Positions 1 to 8,133 of a stretch of DNA of 64,000 nt are shown here, one piece after another. The notes beneath the pieces are model-generated. The model was not told the DNA's origin. It did not search any database and saw only the letters and a list, made by a program, of their open reading frames with translations. Position numbers and translations under genes: made by a program. Within the stretch, counting starts at the first letter, position 1. Each line of letters starts with the position of its first letter. Source of the DNA: Desulfocurvibacter africanus subsp. africanus DSM 2603 (GTDB lineage Bacteria > Desulfobacterota > Desulfovibrionia > Desulfovibrionales > Desulfovibrionaceae); NCBI RefSeq assembly GCF_000422545.1, contig NZ_KE383873.1, forward strand, positions 163,435-227,434, in the 5' to 3' direction.

Positions 1-587
1 ACGCCGTTGAGTCCCAGGGCCGCGCCTACGGCGTCCTGCTTGGTGACCACCGGGCGGATAACGTTCTTGGAGGTCAGCAGGAGCACGGCGATGAACAGGA
101 TTGTCGTGCCCAGGGCGATTTGCACGATATTGGTGGGCAGGGCCAGACCAATCATGGCGCCGACGATGGCGCAGCTGGAAGCGATGAGCGCCACGGGCAG
201 GGCCAGACGCAGGCTGGCCAGGTTGCGCTTGAGCAGACCGGGGCCGGCGGCCAGGGCGCCGGCCAGGGCCACGAGCAGGCCCGCGCCGCGCACGAAGTCG
301 AGATGGAAGGGGAAGAAGCCGCTCACCAGGGGCACGTAGAGCACGCCTCCACCCACGCCGGCGAGCACGGCGATAACACCCAGGCCGAAACAGAAAAACA
401 GGAGAATGGCAGGCCATTGCCACCATGGCCCGCCTTCGGGGGCGCCGGCGGCCACGGCCGCATTGGAAATGGCCTGCTGGCCTTCAGGCATCGAGGCGAA
501 AGCCACGAAAGCCAGGACGAGGACCAGGCCGGCCGCTGCTGCCATGAAGATCATGAGCTTCTTGGCTGAGGGTGGGGATACGCGCAT
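1..587 (-). CDS. TauE/SafE-family sulfite/anion permease (N-terminal part)
   Basis: Integral membrane permease of the TauE/SafE family, which moves sulfite, sulfonates or other organic anions; the substrate cannot be read from sequence. About 195 residues are present and the C-terminus runs off the left edge. The protein opens with a basic N-terminus and a membrane segment (residues 11-33), then a variable periplasmic stretch, then the family-typical Gly-rich segment GVIAVLAGVGGGVLYVPLV and further hydrophobic helices. The start is the ATG at 587, with AAGGAG at 599-604 about 11 bases upstream. It is divergent from the sigma-54 activator at 955, which might regulate it (inference from position only). 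Confidence 0.8.
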   Translation of the reverse strand, partial: MRVSPPSAKKLMIFMAAAAGLVLVLAFVAFASMPEGQQAISNAAVAAGAPEGGPWWQWPAILLFFCFGLGVIAVLAGVGGGVLYVPLVSGFFPFHLDFVRGAGLLVALAGALAAGPGLLKRNLASLRLALPVALIASSCAIVGAMIGLALPTNIVQIALGTTILFIAVLLLTSKNVIRPVVTKQDAVGAALGLNG

Positions 588-780
588 CTTGATCAATACT
601 CCTTGCCGTTGAATTTCGTTCACGCGCCTTGAGCGTCAGAACGGCAAAACCCTGCCGCTCATGCGCTCACCAAGTCCGTCTCCGCCGATCGCAAGCGGTC
701 GGAAACACCAAGCGCTTGCGCCATTTTGTCTCGTAAGGAACAAGATGCGTGCCATCGTGAAAATCCGCACATACCGGGTG

Positions 781-809
781 TTGACGTAAATATCCGGCGA
801 GGCTATAGG
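781..809 (+). promoter_or_regulatory. Putative sigma-70 promoter upstream of the sigma-54 activator
   Basis: TTGACG (781-786) and TATAGG (804-809) are separated by 17 bases. Transcription would start near 816, only a few bases before the strong hairpin at 820-851. Recognised by eye only; there is no experimental support. Confidence 0.4.
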
Positions 810-819
810 CAAATGTATG

Positions 820-851
820 CCGCCTTGCGGCAAGTTTTTGCCGCAAGGCGG
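820..851 (+). other. Perfect 14-bp hairpin in a leader region
   Basis: The arms CCGCCTTGCGGCAA (820-833) and TTGCCGCAAGGCGG (838-851) are perfectly complementary around a 4-base loop. No T-run follows on the plus strand (AAAAGG instead), so it is not a normal intrinsic terminator. It would form the very 5' end of a transcript from the promoter at 781-809. It could be an mRNA-stabilising leader, part of a small RNA, or a protein-binding palindrome. The remainder of 588-954 shows no gene. Confidence 0.55.
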
Positions 852-954
852 AAAAGGCTAGGCGCGTGCTGATTAACTACGACTTTGCCCGGTTCAAATT
901 GCAACGCTAAAACGCACCTGCTGCCAAGGCTCTTTTAGCTCGATTTGGAAAAAT

Positions 955-2031
955 ATGCTGATAAGAAAGATACTTGAAGATTCTTCAGGCGATCAGTCGG
1001 ATCTCTCCGATAGCGGCAATTTTTTGCCAAGCGATGAGATGGAAGATGTCATGGATCTGTCCGGCGGGCGTATCGCCTTTCTGTTTCGCTCGCCGTCCAT
1101 GCGCGCTCTGCGGAGCATCGCCGCCCAGGTCGCCGGTTCCGACGCGCCCGTGCTCATTTATGGTGAATCAGGAACGGGCAAGGAACTGTTCGCTCGCTTC
1201 ATTCACGAGTTGTCCGGTCGCAAGGAGCGGCCTTTCGTCCCGGTGAACTGTGGCGTGCTCAAGGGCGAGCTTTTTGCCGACAAGTTTTTCGGTCACGAAG
1301 CCGGGGCCTATACCGGCGCCAACCGGCCGAAAAAGGGAAGCTTCGAACTTGCCGAGGACGGCACGCTCTTCCTGGACGAAGTCGGTGAGATTCCAGCCAC
1401 CAATCAGGTGGACTTCCTGCGCGTGCTGGAGGAGAAGCGCTTCAAACGCCTGGGCGGGGAGCGGGACATACCTTTCGGCGCGCGCATCGTGGCGGCAACC
1501 AACCGCTTCCTTCCGGATATGCTCCGCGAGGGGCACTTTCGGGCTGACCTTTACTATCGGCTCAACGTAGTGCCCATTGAGCTGCCGCCATTGCGCGAGC
1601 GGCGCGAGGATGTCGGCCTGTTGGCCGAGCATTTCCTGGAATTTTTTGGCCACCGCTACCACAAGAAAGATCTCGCGCTGGCCCCGGACACGCGCAAGGT
1701 TCTCGAACACTACTCCTGGCCGGGCAATGTCCGCGAACTCAAGAACCTTATCGAGCGGCTCGTGCTCCTGACCCAGGGCGGTACAATCCATCCACGGAAC
1801 CTGCCCCTGCATATGGAGATGGAAGTCGCCTGCGTTCCGGAGCCGAATGCGCCGGCCTGTCTAACCCTCGACGCCGCGGTCAAGGAGGCCGAAATCCGCG
1901 CCATTCACCGCGCCTACCGCGCGGCCAACGGCAATAAAGCCCGGACCGCCGAAATCCTCCAAATCAGCCCGCGAACCTTGCGCTATAAGCTGGCCCTTTA
2001 CGGCTTGCGCTTATATTCTCACCTGGGCTGA
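955..2031 (+). CDS. Sigma-54-dependent transcriptional activator (AAA+, Fis-type HTH)
   Basis: Bacterial enhancer-binding protein of 358 residues that remodels sigma-54 RNA polymerase by ATP hydrolysis. The first 40 or so residues are acidic and show no receiver, GAF or PAS domain, so the sensing mode is unknown. The AAA+ domain has Walker A GESGTGKE (70-77), the sigma-54 contact loop as GAYTGA (117-122, Phe replaced by Tyr), Walker B GTLFLDE (136-142) and the LYYRLNV and PPLRER blocks. A Fis-type helix-turn-helix near residues 325-350 (NKARTAEILQISPRTLRYKL) ends the protein. The GAYTGA loop, the unusual ADKFFGHEA segment before it and the missing sensor domain set it apart from standard members. 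Targets are not identifiable here. Confidence 0.9.
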   Translation: MLIRKILEDSSGDQSDLSDSGNFLPSDEMEDVMDLSGGRIAFLFRSPSMRALRSIAAQVAGSDAPVLIYGESGTGKELFARFIHELSGRKERPFVPVNCGVLKGELFADKFFGHEAGAYTGANRPKKGSFELAEDGTLFLDEVGEIPATNQVDFLRVLEEKRFKRLGGERDIPFGARIVAATNRFLPDMLREGHFRADLYYRLNVVPIELPPLRERREDVGLLAEHFLEFFGHRYHKKDLALAPDTRKVLEHYSWPGNVRELKNLIERLVLLTQGGTIHPRNLPLHMEMEVACVPEPNAPACLTLDAAVKEAEIRAIHRAYRAANGNKARTAEILQISPRTLRYKLALYGLRLYSHLG

Positions 2032-2134
2032 TGCAACTAGGCAGCCGGGGCTTTGTTACTGCAACCTCTTCCTCCTGACTCTCGGGCCACAATCTTTCTC
2101 AACCGCAAGTGAGCGAGCCCGCCAGGGACAGCTT

Positions 2135-2170
2135 CCCGGGATTACGCGCCTAGGAACGCGCAATCCCGGG
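2135..2170. repeat. Large inverted repeat after the sigma-54 activator gene
   Basis: CCCGGGATT at 2135-2143 and AATCCCGGG at 2162-2170 flank a second complementary CGCG pair, giving an extended GC-rich stem around CCTAGGAA. It lies about 100 bp after the activator's stop codon. There is no T-tract, so a terminator role is uncertain. Confidence 0.5.
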
Positions 2171-2264
2171 GTAGCTCTGGTTTAAAGTTCGGCGCATGCG
2201 TTAAGCTATTCGAGTCCTGCACTAGCGCGGTCATGAACGCGAGTAACCTCGATCAAAGGAGGAT

Positions 2265-2351
2265 ATGAGCACCACTGTCTATTTAATGTTGGATAGATCC
2301 TCTCGTTTGGCTGTGCTAGTTGGCAAAAAATATAAGCGGGTACTTCCCTAG
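2265..2351 (+). CDS. Possible 28-residue small protein
   Basis: A short ORF starting MSTTVYLMLDRSSRL and ending KKYKRVLP is preceded by an ideal ribosome-binding site (AAAGGAGG, ending 3 bases before the ATG). It has a basic C-terminus and no recognisable domain. The Shine-Dalgarno match is the only support, so it may be a chance ORF or a leader peptide. Confidence 0.25.
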   Translation: MSTTVYLMLDRSSRLAVLVGKKYKRVLP

Positions 2352-2454
2352 CAGAGTGTTTTGTGTTATGTGCTAGGGCATAGAACTGAACGAGTAGATG
2401 CCTGTCTTGGCATAAAGCCTATCGTATCGTGGATTATTACCCGCAGGAGCCATC

Positions 2455-2652
2455 GTGCACTCTGTCAAGCCTTGCCCTGTCTGCAGTTCCACGAATATTG
2501 ACGCTTGCTCGAATCAGATCATCTGTAGGGCCTGCCTGTTCGTCACTTCGCCGGAATATTGGGATCGCTTGCCCCGGTGGATCGATATTCTGAAATCTTC
2601 GCTGCCCGTGCGCAAGAGGAAGGGGCGAGAGAAGGAATTATTACCGCTGTGA
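2455..2652 (+). CDS. Small zinc-ribbon protein (Lar-like fold)
   Basis: A 65-residue protein with a GTG start behind AGGAG. CPVC near the N-terminus (residues 8-11) and CRAC at about 24-27 form a four-Cys zinc ribbon. The layout KPCPxC...I.C..C resembles small phage Lar-type (restriction-alleviation) proteins, but the C-terminal half is basic and does not match that family. It sits alone between the activator and the pot operon. The function is unknown and the Lar comparison is tentative. Confidence 0.45.
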   Translation: MHSVKPCPVCSSTNIDACSNQIICRACLFVTSPEYWDRLPRWIDILKSSLPVRKRKGREKELLPL

Positions 2653-2711
2653 CTTGTACCGGGTTCTGTCATTGTGCCGGCTGCAAGTTGCAACTTTCAA
2701 CCCGCCCAGTA

Positions 2712-2756
2712 CGGCTTCGATGTTGTTTCAACGCGTGTTGTACTGATTCGAAGCCG
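2712..2756 (-). repeat. Inverted repeat downstream of the pot operon
   Basis: CGGCTTCGA (2712-2720) and TCGAAGCCG (2748-2756) are perfect 9-bp arms around 27 bases, just beyond the potC-like stop codon. No T-run follows on the minus strand. It could be a 3'-end processing stem or a weak terminator. Confidence 0.35.
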
Positions 2757-2772
2757 CAATTTCTTTCCTAGT

Positions 2773-3627
2773 TTATTTCCCTTTCCTCCCGAAATACAGA
2801 TTGGCCAGGGCCAGGCAGGACGTGCCCACGATAAGCAGGAGCGAGACGGCATTGATCATGGGCGTGCTGCCGTCGCGCACCTGGAGATAGAGGGTCACGG
2901 GCAGGGTGGGCTCTGAGCCCACCAGGAAAATTGTCGTGTTGAAATTCTCGAAGCTCATAAGGAAGGCTACTGCCGCCGCTCCGATGATGGACGGGCGCAG
3001 GTAGCGCAAGGTGATGTGCCGGATGACCTGGAAGCGGTTGGCTCCCAGGTTCAGGGCCGCTTCTTCCAGGGAACGGTCGAACTTGCGCAGCCGAGCGGAG
3101 ACCACCAGGGTCACGAAGGTGGTGATGAACGAGAATTGGCCCATGACCACCAGCCAAAAGCTGGGGCGGAACAGGGCGAAATCCCACTCCATGGACTCCT
3201 CCAGAAAAACACCGGCGGTGTTGGCGGTCAACAGAAGGGATATGCCCAGGATGACGCCGGGGATGACCAGTGGCGCGAGCATGAGGAAGTACAGCAGCTC
3301 CTTGAAGCGAAACTGTTCCTCTTCGAATAGCAGGCTGGCGCAGGTGCCCACGGCCACGCTGAAGATGGAAACGAAGAAGGCGGTCTTGAAGCTGGTCCAC
3401 AAGGCGCGCAGGGTTTGAGAATCGTGGAAAATTCCCACGCGCGCGGGTCCGGCGGACAGAAACCAGTCCAGGCTGAAGCCGTTCCACGGCAGGGACGGGA
3501 AGTTCGAGTCGTTGAAAGCCAGTACGCAGGTGACCACCAGCGGCGCGAACAGGAAGATGAAATAGAGGATGATGAAGGCCTGGAAGGCCCAATCGTAGCC
3601 TCTGGAAGTGGGCAGCGAGCGGATCAC
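2773..3627 (-). CDS. potC: Polyamine-type ABC transporter permease (PotC-like)
   Basis: Inner-membrane permease of 284 residues, the second of two permeases in a spermidine/putrescine-type importer. It has six hydrophobic segments and the family EAA loop as EEAALNLGANRFQVIRHITLRYLRPSI, which docks on the ATPase. The GTG start at 3627 overlaps the stop of the upstream permease as GTGA, which implies translational coupling; a GGGAGG site lies upstream. It is the last gene of the potD-potA-potB-potC order on the minus strand. The substrate (putrescine, spermidine or a related compound) is inferred from the whole operon and is not proven. Confidence 0.85.
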   Translation of the reverse strand: MIRSLPTSRGYDWAFQAFIILYFIFLFAPLVVTCVLAFNDSNFPSLPWNGFSLDWFLSAGPARVGIFHDSQTLRALWTSFKTAFFVSIFSVAVGTCASLLFEEEQFRFKELLYFLMLAPLVIPGVILGISLLLTANTAGVFLEESMEWDFALFRPSFWLVVMGQFSFITTFVTLVVSARLRKFDRSLEEAALNLGANRFQVIRHITLRYLRPSIIGAAAVAFLMSFENFNTTIFLVGSEPTLPVTLYLQVRDGSTPMINAVSLLLIVGTSCLALANLYFGRKGK

Positions 3628-4475
3628 GAGGCCACCTCCCCAAGCTTTTGGCGCGTGAGCTTGAGCCCCAGCCAGATCATGAGCGAGCTGAGCAGCAGGA
3701 GCAGGAAGCCGAAGGCCGCGCCCTGGTTCCAGTTGAAGCTGGCGATGAATTGGTTGTAAATCTGCTCCGTGAACCACAGGGAGTTCTTGCCGCCCATGAG
3801 GTTGGGCGTCAGGTAGTTGCCCAAGGTGAGCATGAAGACAATGATGGAGCCCGAGACCAGGCCCGGCTTGCAATGTGGGATGATGATGGTTCGCCAGATG
3901 GCCCGCTTGTGCGCGCCCAGGTCGTGGGCCGCCTCGATCAGGCTGTCGTCAAGGCTGTCCATGACCGACACGAGCGGCACGACCATGAACAGCATGGACG
4001 TGTAAACCAGGCCCATGATCATGCTGGCGTCGTTGTAGAGCATTTCCACGGGCTTGTGCACAAGGCCGAGTGCGAGCATGAAATGGTTGAGCACGCCTGA
4101 TTCGCGCAACAGTATCATCCAGCCGTACACGCGCACCAACTCGCTGACCCAGAAGGGCAGGAGCAGCAGGACCAGCAGCGCGCCCCTGGCCCGCTGCCTG
4201 GCCAGCTTTGTGATGTAGAAGGCCACGGGCATTGCCAGCATTGCGGTGATGGCCGTGGTAATGACGGCGTAGAGCGCCGTGCGCGCGAAGGTCAGCCAGT
4301 AGACGGGCTCGCTGAAGAAGTTGGCGTAATTGGCCAAGGTCCAGGCCGGTTCGCCCAAGTCGTTCTCGCCCCGGAAGCTCATGAGCAGCAGGTCGATATG
4401 CGGCAGCACGATGAGCAGCACGAGCCACAGCAGCACGGGCGTCAGCAGCAGCCACAGGCCCAGGCGGGAGCGCAT
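3624..4475 (-). CDS. potB: Polyamine-type ABC transporter permease (PotB-like)
   Basis: First permease of the importer, 283 residues, with six hydrophobic segments beginning at residues 8-30. The EAA motif is visible as EAAHDLGAHKRAIWRTIIIPHCKPGL, and the segment GNYLTPNLMGG is typical of the PotB/PotH group. The ATG at 4475 shares its first base with the stop of the ATPase gene (TGATG), so translation is probably coupled. An in-frame extension upstream lies inside potA and was not used. Confidence 0.87.
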   Translation of the reverse strand: MRSRLGLWLLLTPVLLWLVLLIVLPHIDLLLMSFRGENDLGEPAWTLANYANFFSEPVYWLTFARTALYAVITTAITAMLAMPVAFYITKLARQRARGALLVLLLLPFWVSELVRVYGWMILLRESGVLNHFMLALGLVHKPVEMLYNDASMIMGLVYTSMLFMVVPLVSVMDSLDDSLIEAAHDLGAHKRAIWRTIIIPHCKPGLVSGSIIVFMLTLGNYLTPNLMGGKNSLWFTEQIYNQFIASFNWNQGAAFGFLLLLLSSLMIWLGLKLTRQKLGEVAS

Positions 4476-5587
4476 CAAAGCGTCCTTTCCGCCGTTTCGT
4501 CGGCGGTCTTTCCGGCCGGGAAGCACACGCCGGACTCGGGATGCCAGCCCACGGTGATCTCCTGTCCCGGCCTTATGTGATCGAACCTGCGGTTCTGCGG
4601 CAGGCACACCAGCAATTCGTGATTCCTGGGCGTGGCCGTGAGCAGGCGGCTGTTGGCCCCATCGAAGAGAACGGCTTTGACCGTGACCTTGAACAGGTTC
4701 AGGCCGCTCGTTTCGCGCGGCTCGATGAGCATGGCCTCGGGCCGCAGAAAAAGCTGCACGCGCGTGTCAGCCGGACAATCGCCCAGCAAACGGGCACGGA
4801 AGACAAGCCCTTCGTCCGTGCGCACGCTGACTCCGTCGGTCCGGCTTTCGACCACCTGGCCCGCCCACAGGTTGTTCTCGCCCACGAACTGGGCCACGAA
4901 GGGCGTGCGAGGATCGCCGTACAGTTCCTGGGGCGTGCCCACCTGCTCGAAGTGTCCCTGGTTCATGACCGCCACGCGGTCGGACATGACCAGAGCTTCT
5001 GACTGGTCGTGGGTGATGTAGATGAACGTCGTGCCCACCTTGGCTTGCAGCTTCTTGAGCTCCACCTTCATCTGTTCGCGCAGCTTGAGGTCCAGTGCGC
5101 CCAACGGCTCGTCAAGCAGCAGCACCAAGGGTTCCAGCACCAGGCAGCGGGCGATGGCCACGCGCTGCTTCTGGCCGCCCGAAAGCTGGTTGATCTTTTT
5201 GGTCCCGAAGCCTGGCAGGCCTACGCGCTCCAGCATGGCCTCGGTGCGGCGCCTGATGTCGGAGCCGTTCACGCCCCGGCGCTTGAGGCCGAAGGCGATG
5301 TTCTCGGCCACGTCCATCATGGGGAATAGGGCCAGATGCTGGAAGACGAGGTTCACGGGCCGCCGGTTTGGCGGCACCCCGCGCATGTCCTGGCCGCGGA
5401 TGGCGATGGTTCCCTCGCTCGGCTCATCGAAGCCGGCCAGCATGCGCAGGAGTGTGGTCTTGCCGCAGCCCGAGGGGCCGAGGATAGAGAAAAAAAATCC
5501 CGTGGGCACATCGAAGCTGATGTTGTCCACGGCTGTGAACGTGCCGAACCGTTTGCTCAGGTTGAGCACGGAGAGGTCATTGCTCAT
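4475..5587 (-). CDS. potA: Polyamine-type ABC transporter ATPase (PotA-like)
   Basis: Cytoplasmic ATP-binding subunit of 370 residues, the usual PotA length. Walker A GPSGCGKTT is at 38-46, the signature LSGGQKQR near 138-145, Walker B LLLDEP just after it, and the H-loop is in YITHDQSEAL. The C-terminal third is a TOBE-type domain typical of PotA/MalK regulatory regions. The gene follows potD after 86 bp, which contains a hairpin, and overlaps potB. Confidence 0.92.
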   Translation of the reverse strand: MSNDLSVLNLSKRFGTFTAVDNISFDVPTGFFFSILGPSGCGKTTLLRMLAGFDEPSEGTIAIRGQDMRGVPPNRRPVNLVFQHLALFPMMDVAENIAFGLKRRGVNGSDIRRRTEAMLERVGLPGFGTKKINQLSGGQKQRVAIARCLVLEPLVLLLDEPLGALDLKLREQMKVELKKLQAKVGTTFIYITHDQSEALVMSDRVAVMNQGHFEQVGTPQELYGDPRTPFVAQFVGENNLWAGQVVESRTDGVSVRTDEGLVFRARLLGDCPADTRVQLFLRPEAMLIEPRETSGLNLFKVTVKAVLFDGANSRLLTATPRNHELLVCLPQNRRFDHIRPGQEITVGWHPESGVCFPAGKTADETAERTL

Positions 5588-5615
5588 GGCTTCCCGTCGG
5601 ATTTCTGCTTGCAGG

Positions 5616-5643
5616 CACGGAGCGGCGCGGACGCCGCCCCGTG
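5616..5643 (-). promoter_or_regulatory. Intergenic hairpin between potD and potA
   Basis: In the minus-strand transcript, CACGGGGCGGCG pairs with CGCCGCTCCGTG (one internal mismatch region) around a short loop. There is no T-run, so it is probably not a full terminator. Stems of this kind after a binding-protein gene often protect the upstream mRNA and let the binding protein be made in excess; applying that here is inference. Confidence 0.4.
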
Positions 5644-5673
5644 CAGGGATTAATTCACGAACGCGCCGAGGCG

Positions 5674-6732
5674 CTACTTGGCGGCCTTGATCTTATCAAG
5701 AACCTTGCCTTCCATGGCCTCGAGCTTGGCCGGCACGGGCGGATACCACTTGATGTTGTCGATGGCCGCCTGCGGGAAGCAGCGATCGAAGTAGGCCTGC
5801 ACCTCGGGAGCCACGAACTTGCCCGCACCCGCGGAAGCCGTGGGCGTCTTCTCCTGCGTGGTAAAGTAACCGGCGTTTTCTGGGCGCAGCATGAAGTTGA
5901 TCCATTTGTAGGCGGCCGCGGCGTTCTCGGCCTTGGCCGGAATGGTGAAGGTGTCGATCCAGCCCAGCGCACCCTCGATGGGAGCCACGAAGTCGATGTC
6001 CTTGTTCTCCTCATGCAGTTTCCAGCCGCCATTGTCCCAGGCTTCGGCAACGAAAACCTCGCCCGAGCGCACGGACTCCAGCAGAGCGTCGCCGTTGGCC
6101 CAGTAGTTCTGCACATTGGGCTTGGCCGCGATGAGGGTCGCTTCGATCTTGTCCAGCATGGCCTTGTAGGCGGCCGGGTCGCCATACAGCGAGAAGGGGT
6201 CGTAGCCCAGGGCGAAGCCCATGGCGATGAGCGTGGGACGCTTGAGGCGGTAGCTCACGCGCCCCTTGTACTTGGGATCGAGCAAGGCCTTGTAGCTGTC
6301 CGCGCCGGGGGCCTTGGCCTTGTTGACCACCAGGCCCGAGGTGCCCCAGCAGAAGGGCGCGGCGTAGGACTTGCCGGCCACCTGGGTGTTCTTCTTCACG
6401 GCCGTCAGCATGGAGGGAATGACTTGGCCTGCATCGATCTTGGAGTAGTCCAGGGGCTGGTAGATCTTGAACTCCTCCTGCACCGAGGAGATGCGATCCT
6501 GACTGGGCTGAGCCAGGTCGAAGCCCGCGCCGCGGGTGGCGCGCAGCTTGGCGATCATCTCTTCGTTGTTGGAGTAGGTCACCTCGACCTTGATGCCGGT
6601 TTCCTTCTCGAACTTGGCCACCAGCTCCTCGGGGGCGTAGCCCTTCCAGGTCAGGAGCTTGAGCGTTTCGGCCTGGGCCGCCGAAGTCAAGGTCGCCAGC
6701 ATGAGCGCGACCAGCACGATGACTCTCTTCAT
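5674..6732 (-). CDS. potD: Polyamine-type periplasmic binding protein (PotD/PotF-like)
   Basis: Exported solute-binding protein of 352 residues that delivers polyamine or a related ligand to the permeases. The Sec signal peptide is at residues 1-20 (MKRVIVLVALM... ending AQA). The mature protein opens ETLKLLTWKGYAPEELVAKFEKETG, the standard start of the PotD/PotF group. Later family landmarks are FCWGTSGLVVNK, VFVAEAWDNGG and GWIDTFTIPA. The start at 6732 was chosen because it gives a clean signal peptide after ACGGAG; a longer version would bury it. It is the first gene of the operon. Confidence 0.9.
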   Translation of the reverse strand: MKRVIVLVALMLATLTSAAQAETLKLLTWKGYAPEELVAKFEKETGIKVEVTYSNNEEMIAKLRATRGAGFDLAQPSQDRISSVQEEFKIYQPLDYSKIDAGQVIPSMLTAVKKNTQVAGKSYAAPFCWGTSGLVVNKAKAPGADSYKALLDPKYKGRVSYRLKRPTLIAMGFALGYDPFSLYGDPAAYKAMLDKIEATLIAAKPNVQNYWANGDALLESVRSGEVFVAEAWDNGGWKLHEENKDIDFVAPIEGALGWIDTFTIPAKAENAAAAYKWINFMLRPENAGYFTTQEKTPTASAGAGKFVAPEVQAYFDRCFPQAAIDNIKWYPPVPAKLEAMEGKVLDKIKAAK

Positions 6733-7140
6733 TGCGAAACTCCGTGGTTGGCGTGAACAGGTGTTGCGGAAGAGCAAGCTACACGCGATCATCGATGCAT
6801 TTATAGAGATTCAAAGTGACGATCCTGATGCGGTCCATCCGAAGAATGGAAGATTCCGGTTTCCACTAAGCTTGCGCGGGTGCAGGCCCAACGTCGTCAC
6901 TACAGATTCTGAGACACCCTTACGGATACTTAAGCGTAATTAATGCCTTTGTCTATGCCGGGAAGCTATTTATCCGATAACTGCTGATCCTGATACCGGT
7001 GGCGACCGGTCGCGATCTGGACGGCTATTGCGCTCGAAGCTTGCGTCCCGCGCCAGGGGCGGTATGGTGTACGACTTATGAGAGTCTGGACGGGCAGGCC
7101 CCGCGCCAGAATTCACGACACCTCAAGCAAGGAGAAACCA
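6733..7140. other. Intergenic region between divergent genes
   Basis: About 400 bp between the pot operon (minus) and the ZraP-like gene (plus). No coding potential or convincing RNA structure is seen. It should hold both promoters; no clear matches to sigma-70 consensus were found. Confidence 0.5.
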
Positions 7141-7695
7141 ATGCGTCTGACCCGATTAGCCCTTTCGACTATCCTCGGCGTGTTCATCCTTTCCGCCCCG
7201 CTGCACGCGGCCGCGCCGGCCCAGGACCACTCGGCCCATGGCGGAACCCGCACGGGCGCAACTGCAAAGCCCTTCGGGCTCACGCCCGAGCAGACTCAGG
7301 CCGCGCAGAAGATCTACGCCAGCCAGGGCAAGAACATCTGGATGCTGAGCCAGCAGATCAAGGCCAAGCACATGGAGCTGAAAGCCCTGAGTGTGGCCGA
7401 CAGCCCGGACCAGAACAGGATCAAGACCCTGGCGCGGGATATCGCCGGACTTACCGAGCGTAAGGTGATGGCGGAGGTCGAAATGCGTCAGCAGCTCATG
7501 AAGCTCGGTGTTCCGGTTTGGGGCATGGGCGGTGGCATGGGCATGGGCATGGGAGGCGGTGGAATGGGAGGCGGCATGGGCATGGGCGGCGGAATGAGCG
7601 GCGGCTGTCCCATGATGAGCGGCGGTCATGGTGGAGCGCCCGGCGTCGGCGCTAGTCCCGGTGGAGCAGGCTCGGGGGATCTTGATAGCGAGTAG
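7141..7695 (+). CDS. Periplasmic metal-binding protein, ZraP/CpxP-like
   Basis: Exported protein of 184 residues. A signal peptide (about 1-23, ending LHAAAPA) is followed by a His-containing linker (DHSAHGG). A helical core (GLTPEQTQAAQKIYASQGKNIWMLSQQIKAKHMEL) resembles the LTxxQ helices of the Spy/CpxP/ZraP group. The C-terminal third is very Gly/Met-rich (GMGGGMGMG repeats, then GGCPMMSGGHGG), a likely Cu(I), Ag(I) or Zn(II) ligand region. The ATG at 7141 has AAGGAG 7 bases upstream and was preferred over an earlier in-frame ATG without a signal peptide. A role in metal or envelope stress is inferred. Confidence 0.75.
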   Translation: MRLTRLALSTILGVFILSAPLHAAAPAQDHSAHGGTRTGATAKPFGLTPEQTQAAQKIYASQGKNIWMLSQQIKAKHMELKALSVADSPDQNRIKTLARDIAGLTERKVMAEVEMRQQLMKLGVPVWGMGGGMGMGMGGGGMGGGMGMGGGMSGGCPMMSGGHGGAPGVGASPGGAGSGDLDSE

Positions 7696-7787
7696 GCCCT
7701 GACACGTTGAGCCAAAAGTTGGCCTGAAATTTGGGAGAGCGCGCCGCTCTGGCGGCACGCTCTCCCCATGAGAGGAACGAGGCGATC

Positions 7788-7914
7788 TAGAGCAGATCGC
7801 ATTTAAGACGCCGCTCCGGTGTTGACGGCGCAAGTGAATTGCGCCTACGCCTACGCGGCGGCAAGCCATGCCGACGCATGGCTTGCAGAGCATTTTCAAA
7901 AGCAAAATGCTCTA
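7788..7914. repeat. MITE-like intergenic repeat, copy 1
   Basis: A 127-bp element bounded by TAGAGCA and TGCTCTA (possible TA target duplication plus terminal inverted repeats). Inside are three small palindromes: GGCGCAAGTGAATTGCGCC, AAGCCATGCCGACGCATGGC followed by TT, and GCATTTTCAAAAGCAAAATGC. Close relatives lie at 35504-35630 (opposite orientation) and 38871-38998. Its right terminus overlaps the stop codon of the minus-strand gene at 7912-8091. It has no coding capacity. Confidence 0.85.
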
Positions 7915-8091
7915 AACGAGCCTGCTGATGACGATCAGGGCGATGATGATCAGCGCAAGAACCAGGATGATCATCATGGCCTTGGAGCGACCCTTCTTGT
8001 CCTTGGCGTCATACACGCCCACGGTTCTGCCGGGGCCAGCGGCCTTCCTTTCCACGTCTTCTCGTTCATTGCCTGTGTGCAGCTTCGCCAT
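7912..8091 (-). CDS. Small single-pass membrane protein (59 residues)
   Basis: Starts MAKLHTGNEREDVERKAAGP. It has a charged cytoplasmic-type N-terminal 38 residues and one C-terminal transmembrane helix (MMIILVLALIIIALIVISRLV region, about 39-59). AAAGGAG precedes the ATG at 8091 with good spacing. The stop codon TAG (7914-7912) is the terminus of the MITE-like repeat, so the natural C-terminus may have been altered by insertion. It is downstream of the two DUF2382 genes on the same strand, suggesting a shared stress role. No family assigned. Confidence 0.65.
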   Translation of the reverse strand: MAKLHTGNEREDVERKAAGPGRTVGVYDAKDKKGRSKAMMIILVLALIIIALIVISRLV

Positions 8092-8133
8092 GGTATCTCC
8101 TTTGCGCAGCTTGCGGCTTTGAGCCTGGTTTGC

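Noticed and set aside
5641..6756. 371-residue plus-strand ORF opposite potD
   Set aside because: Antisense shadow; the minus strand has a signal peptide and PotD signatures.
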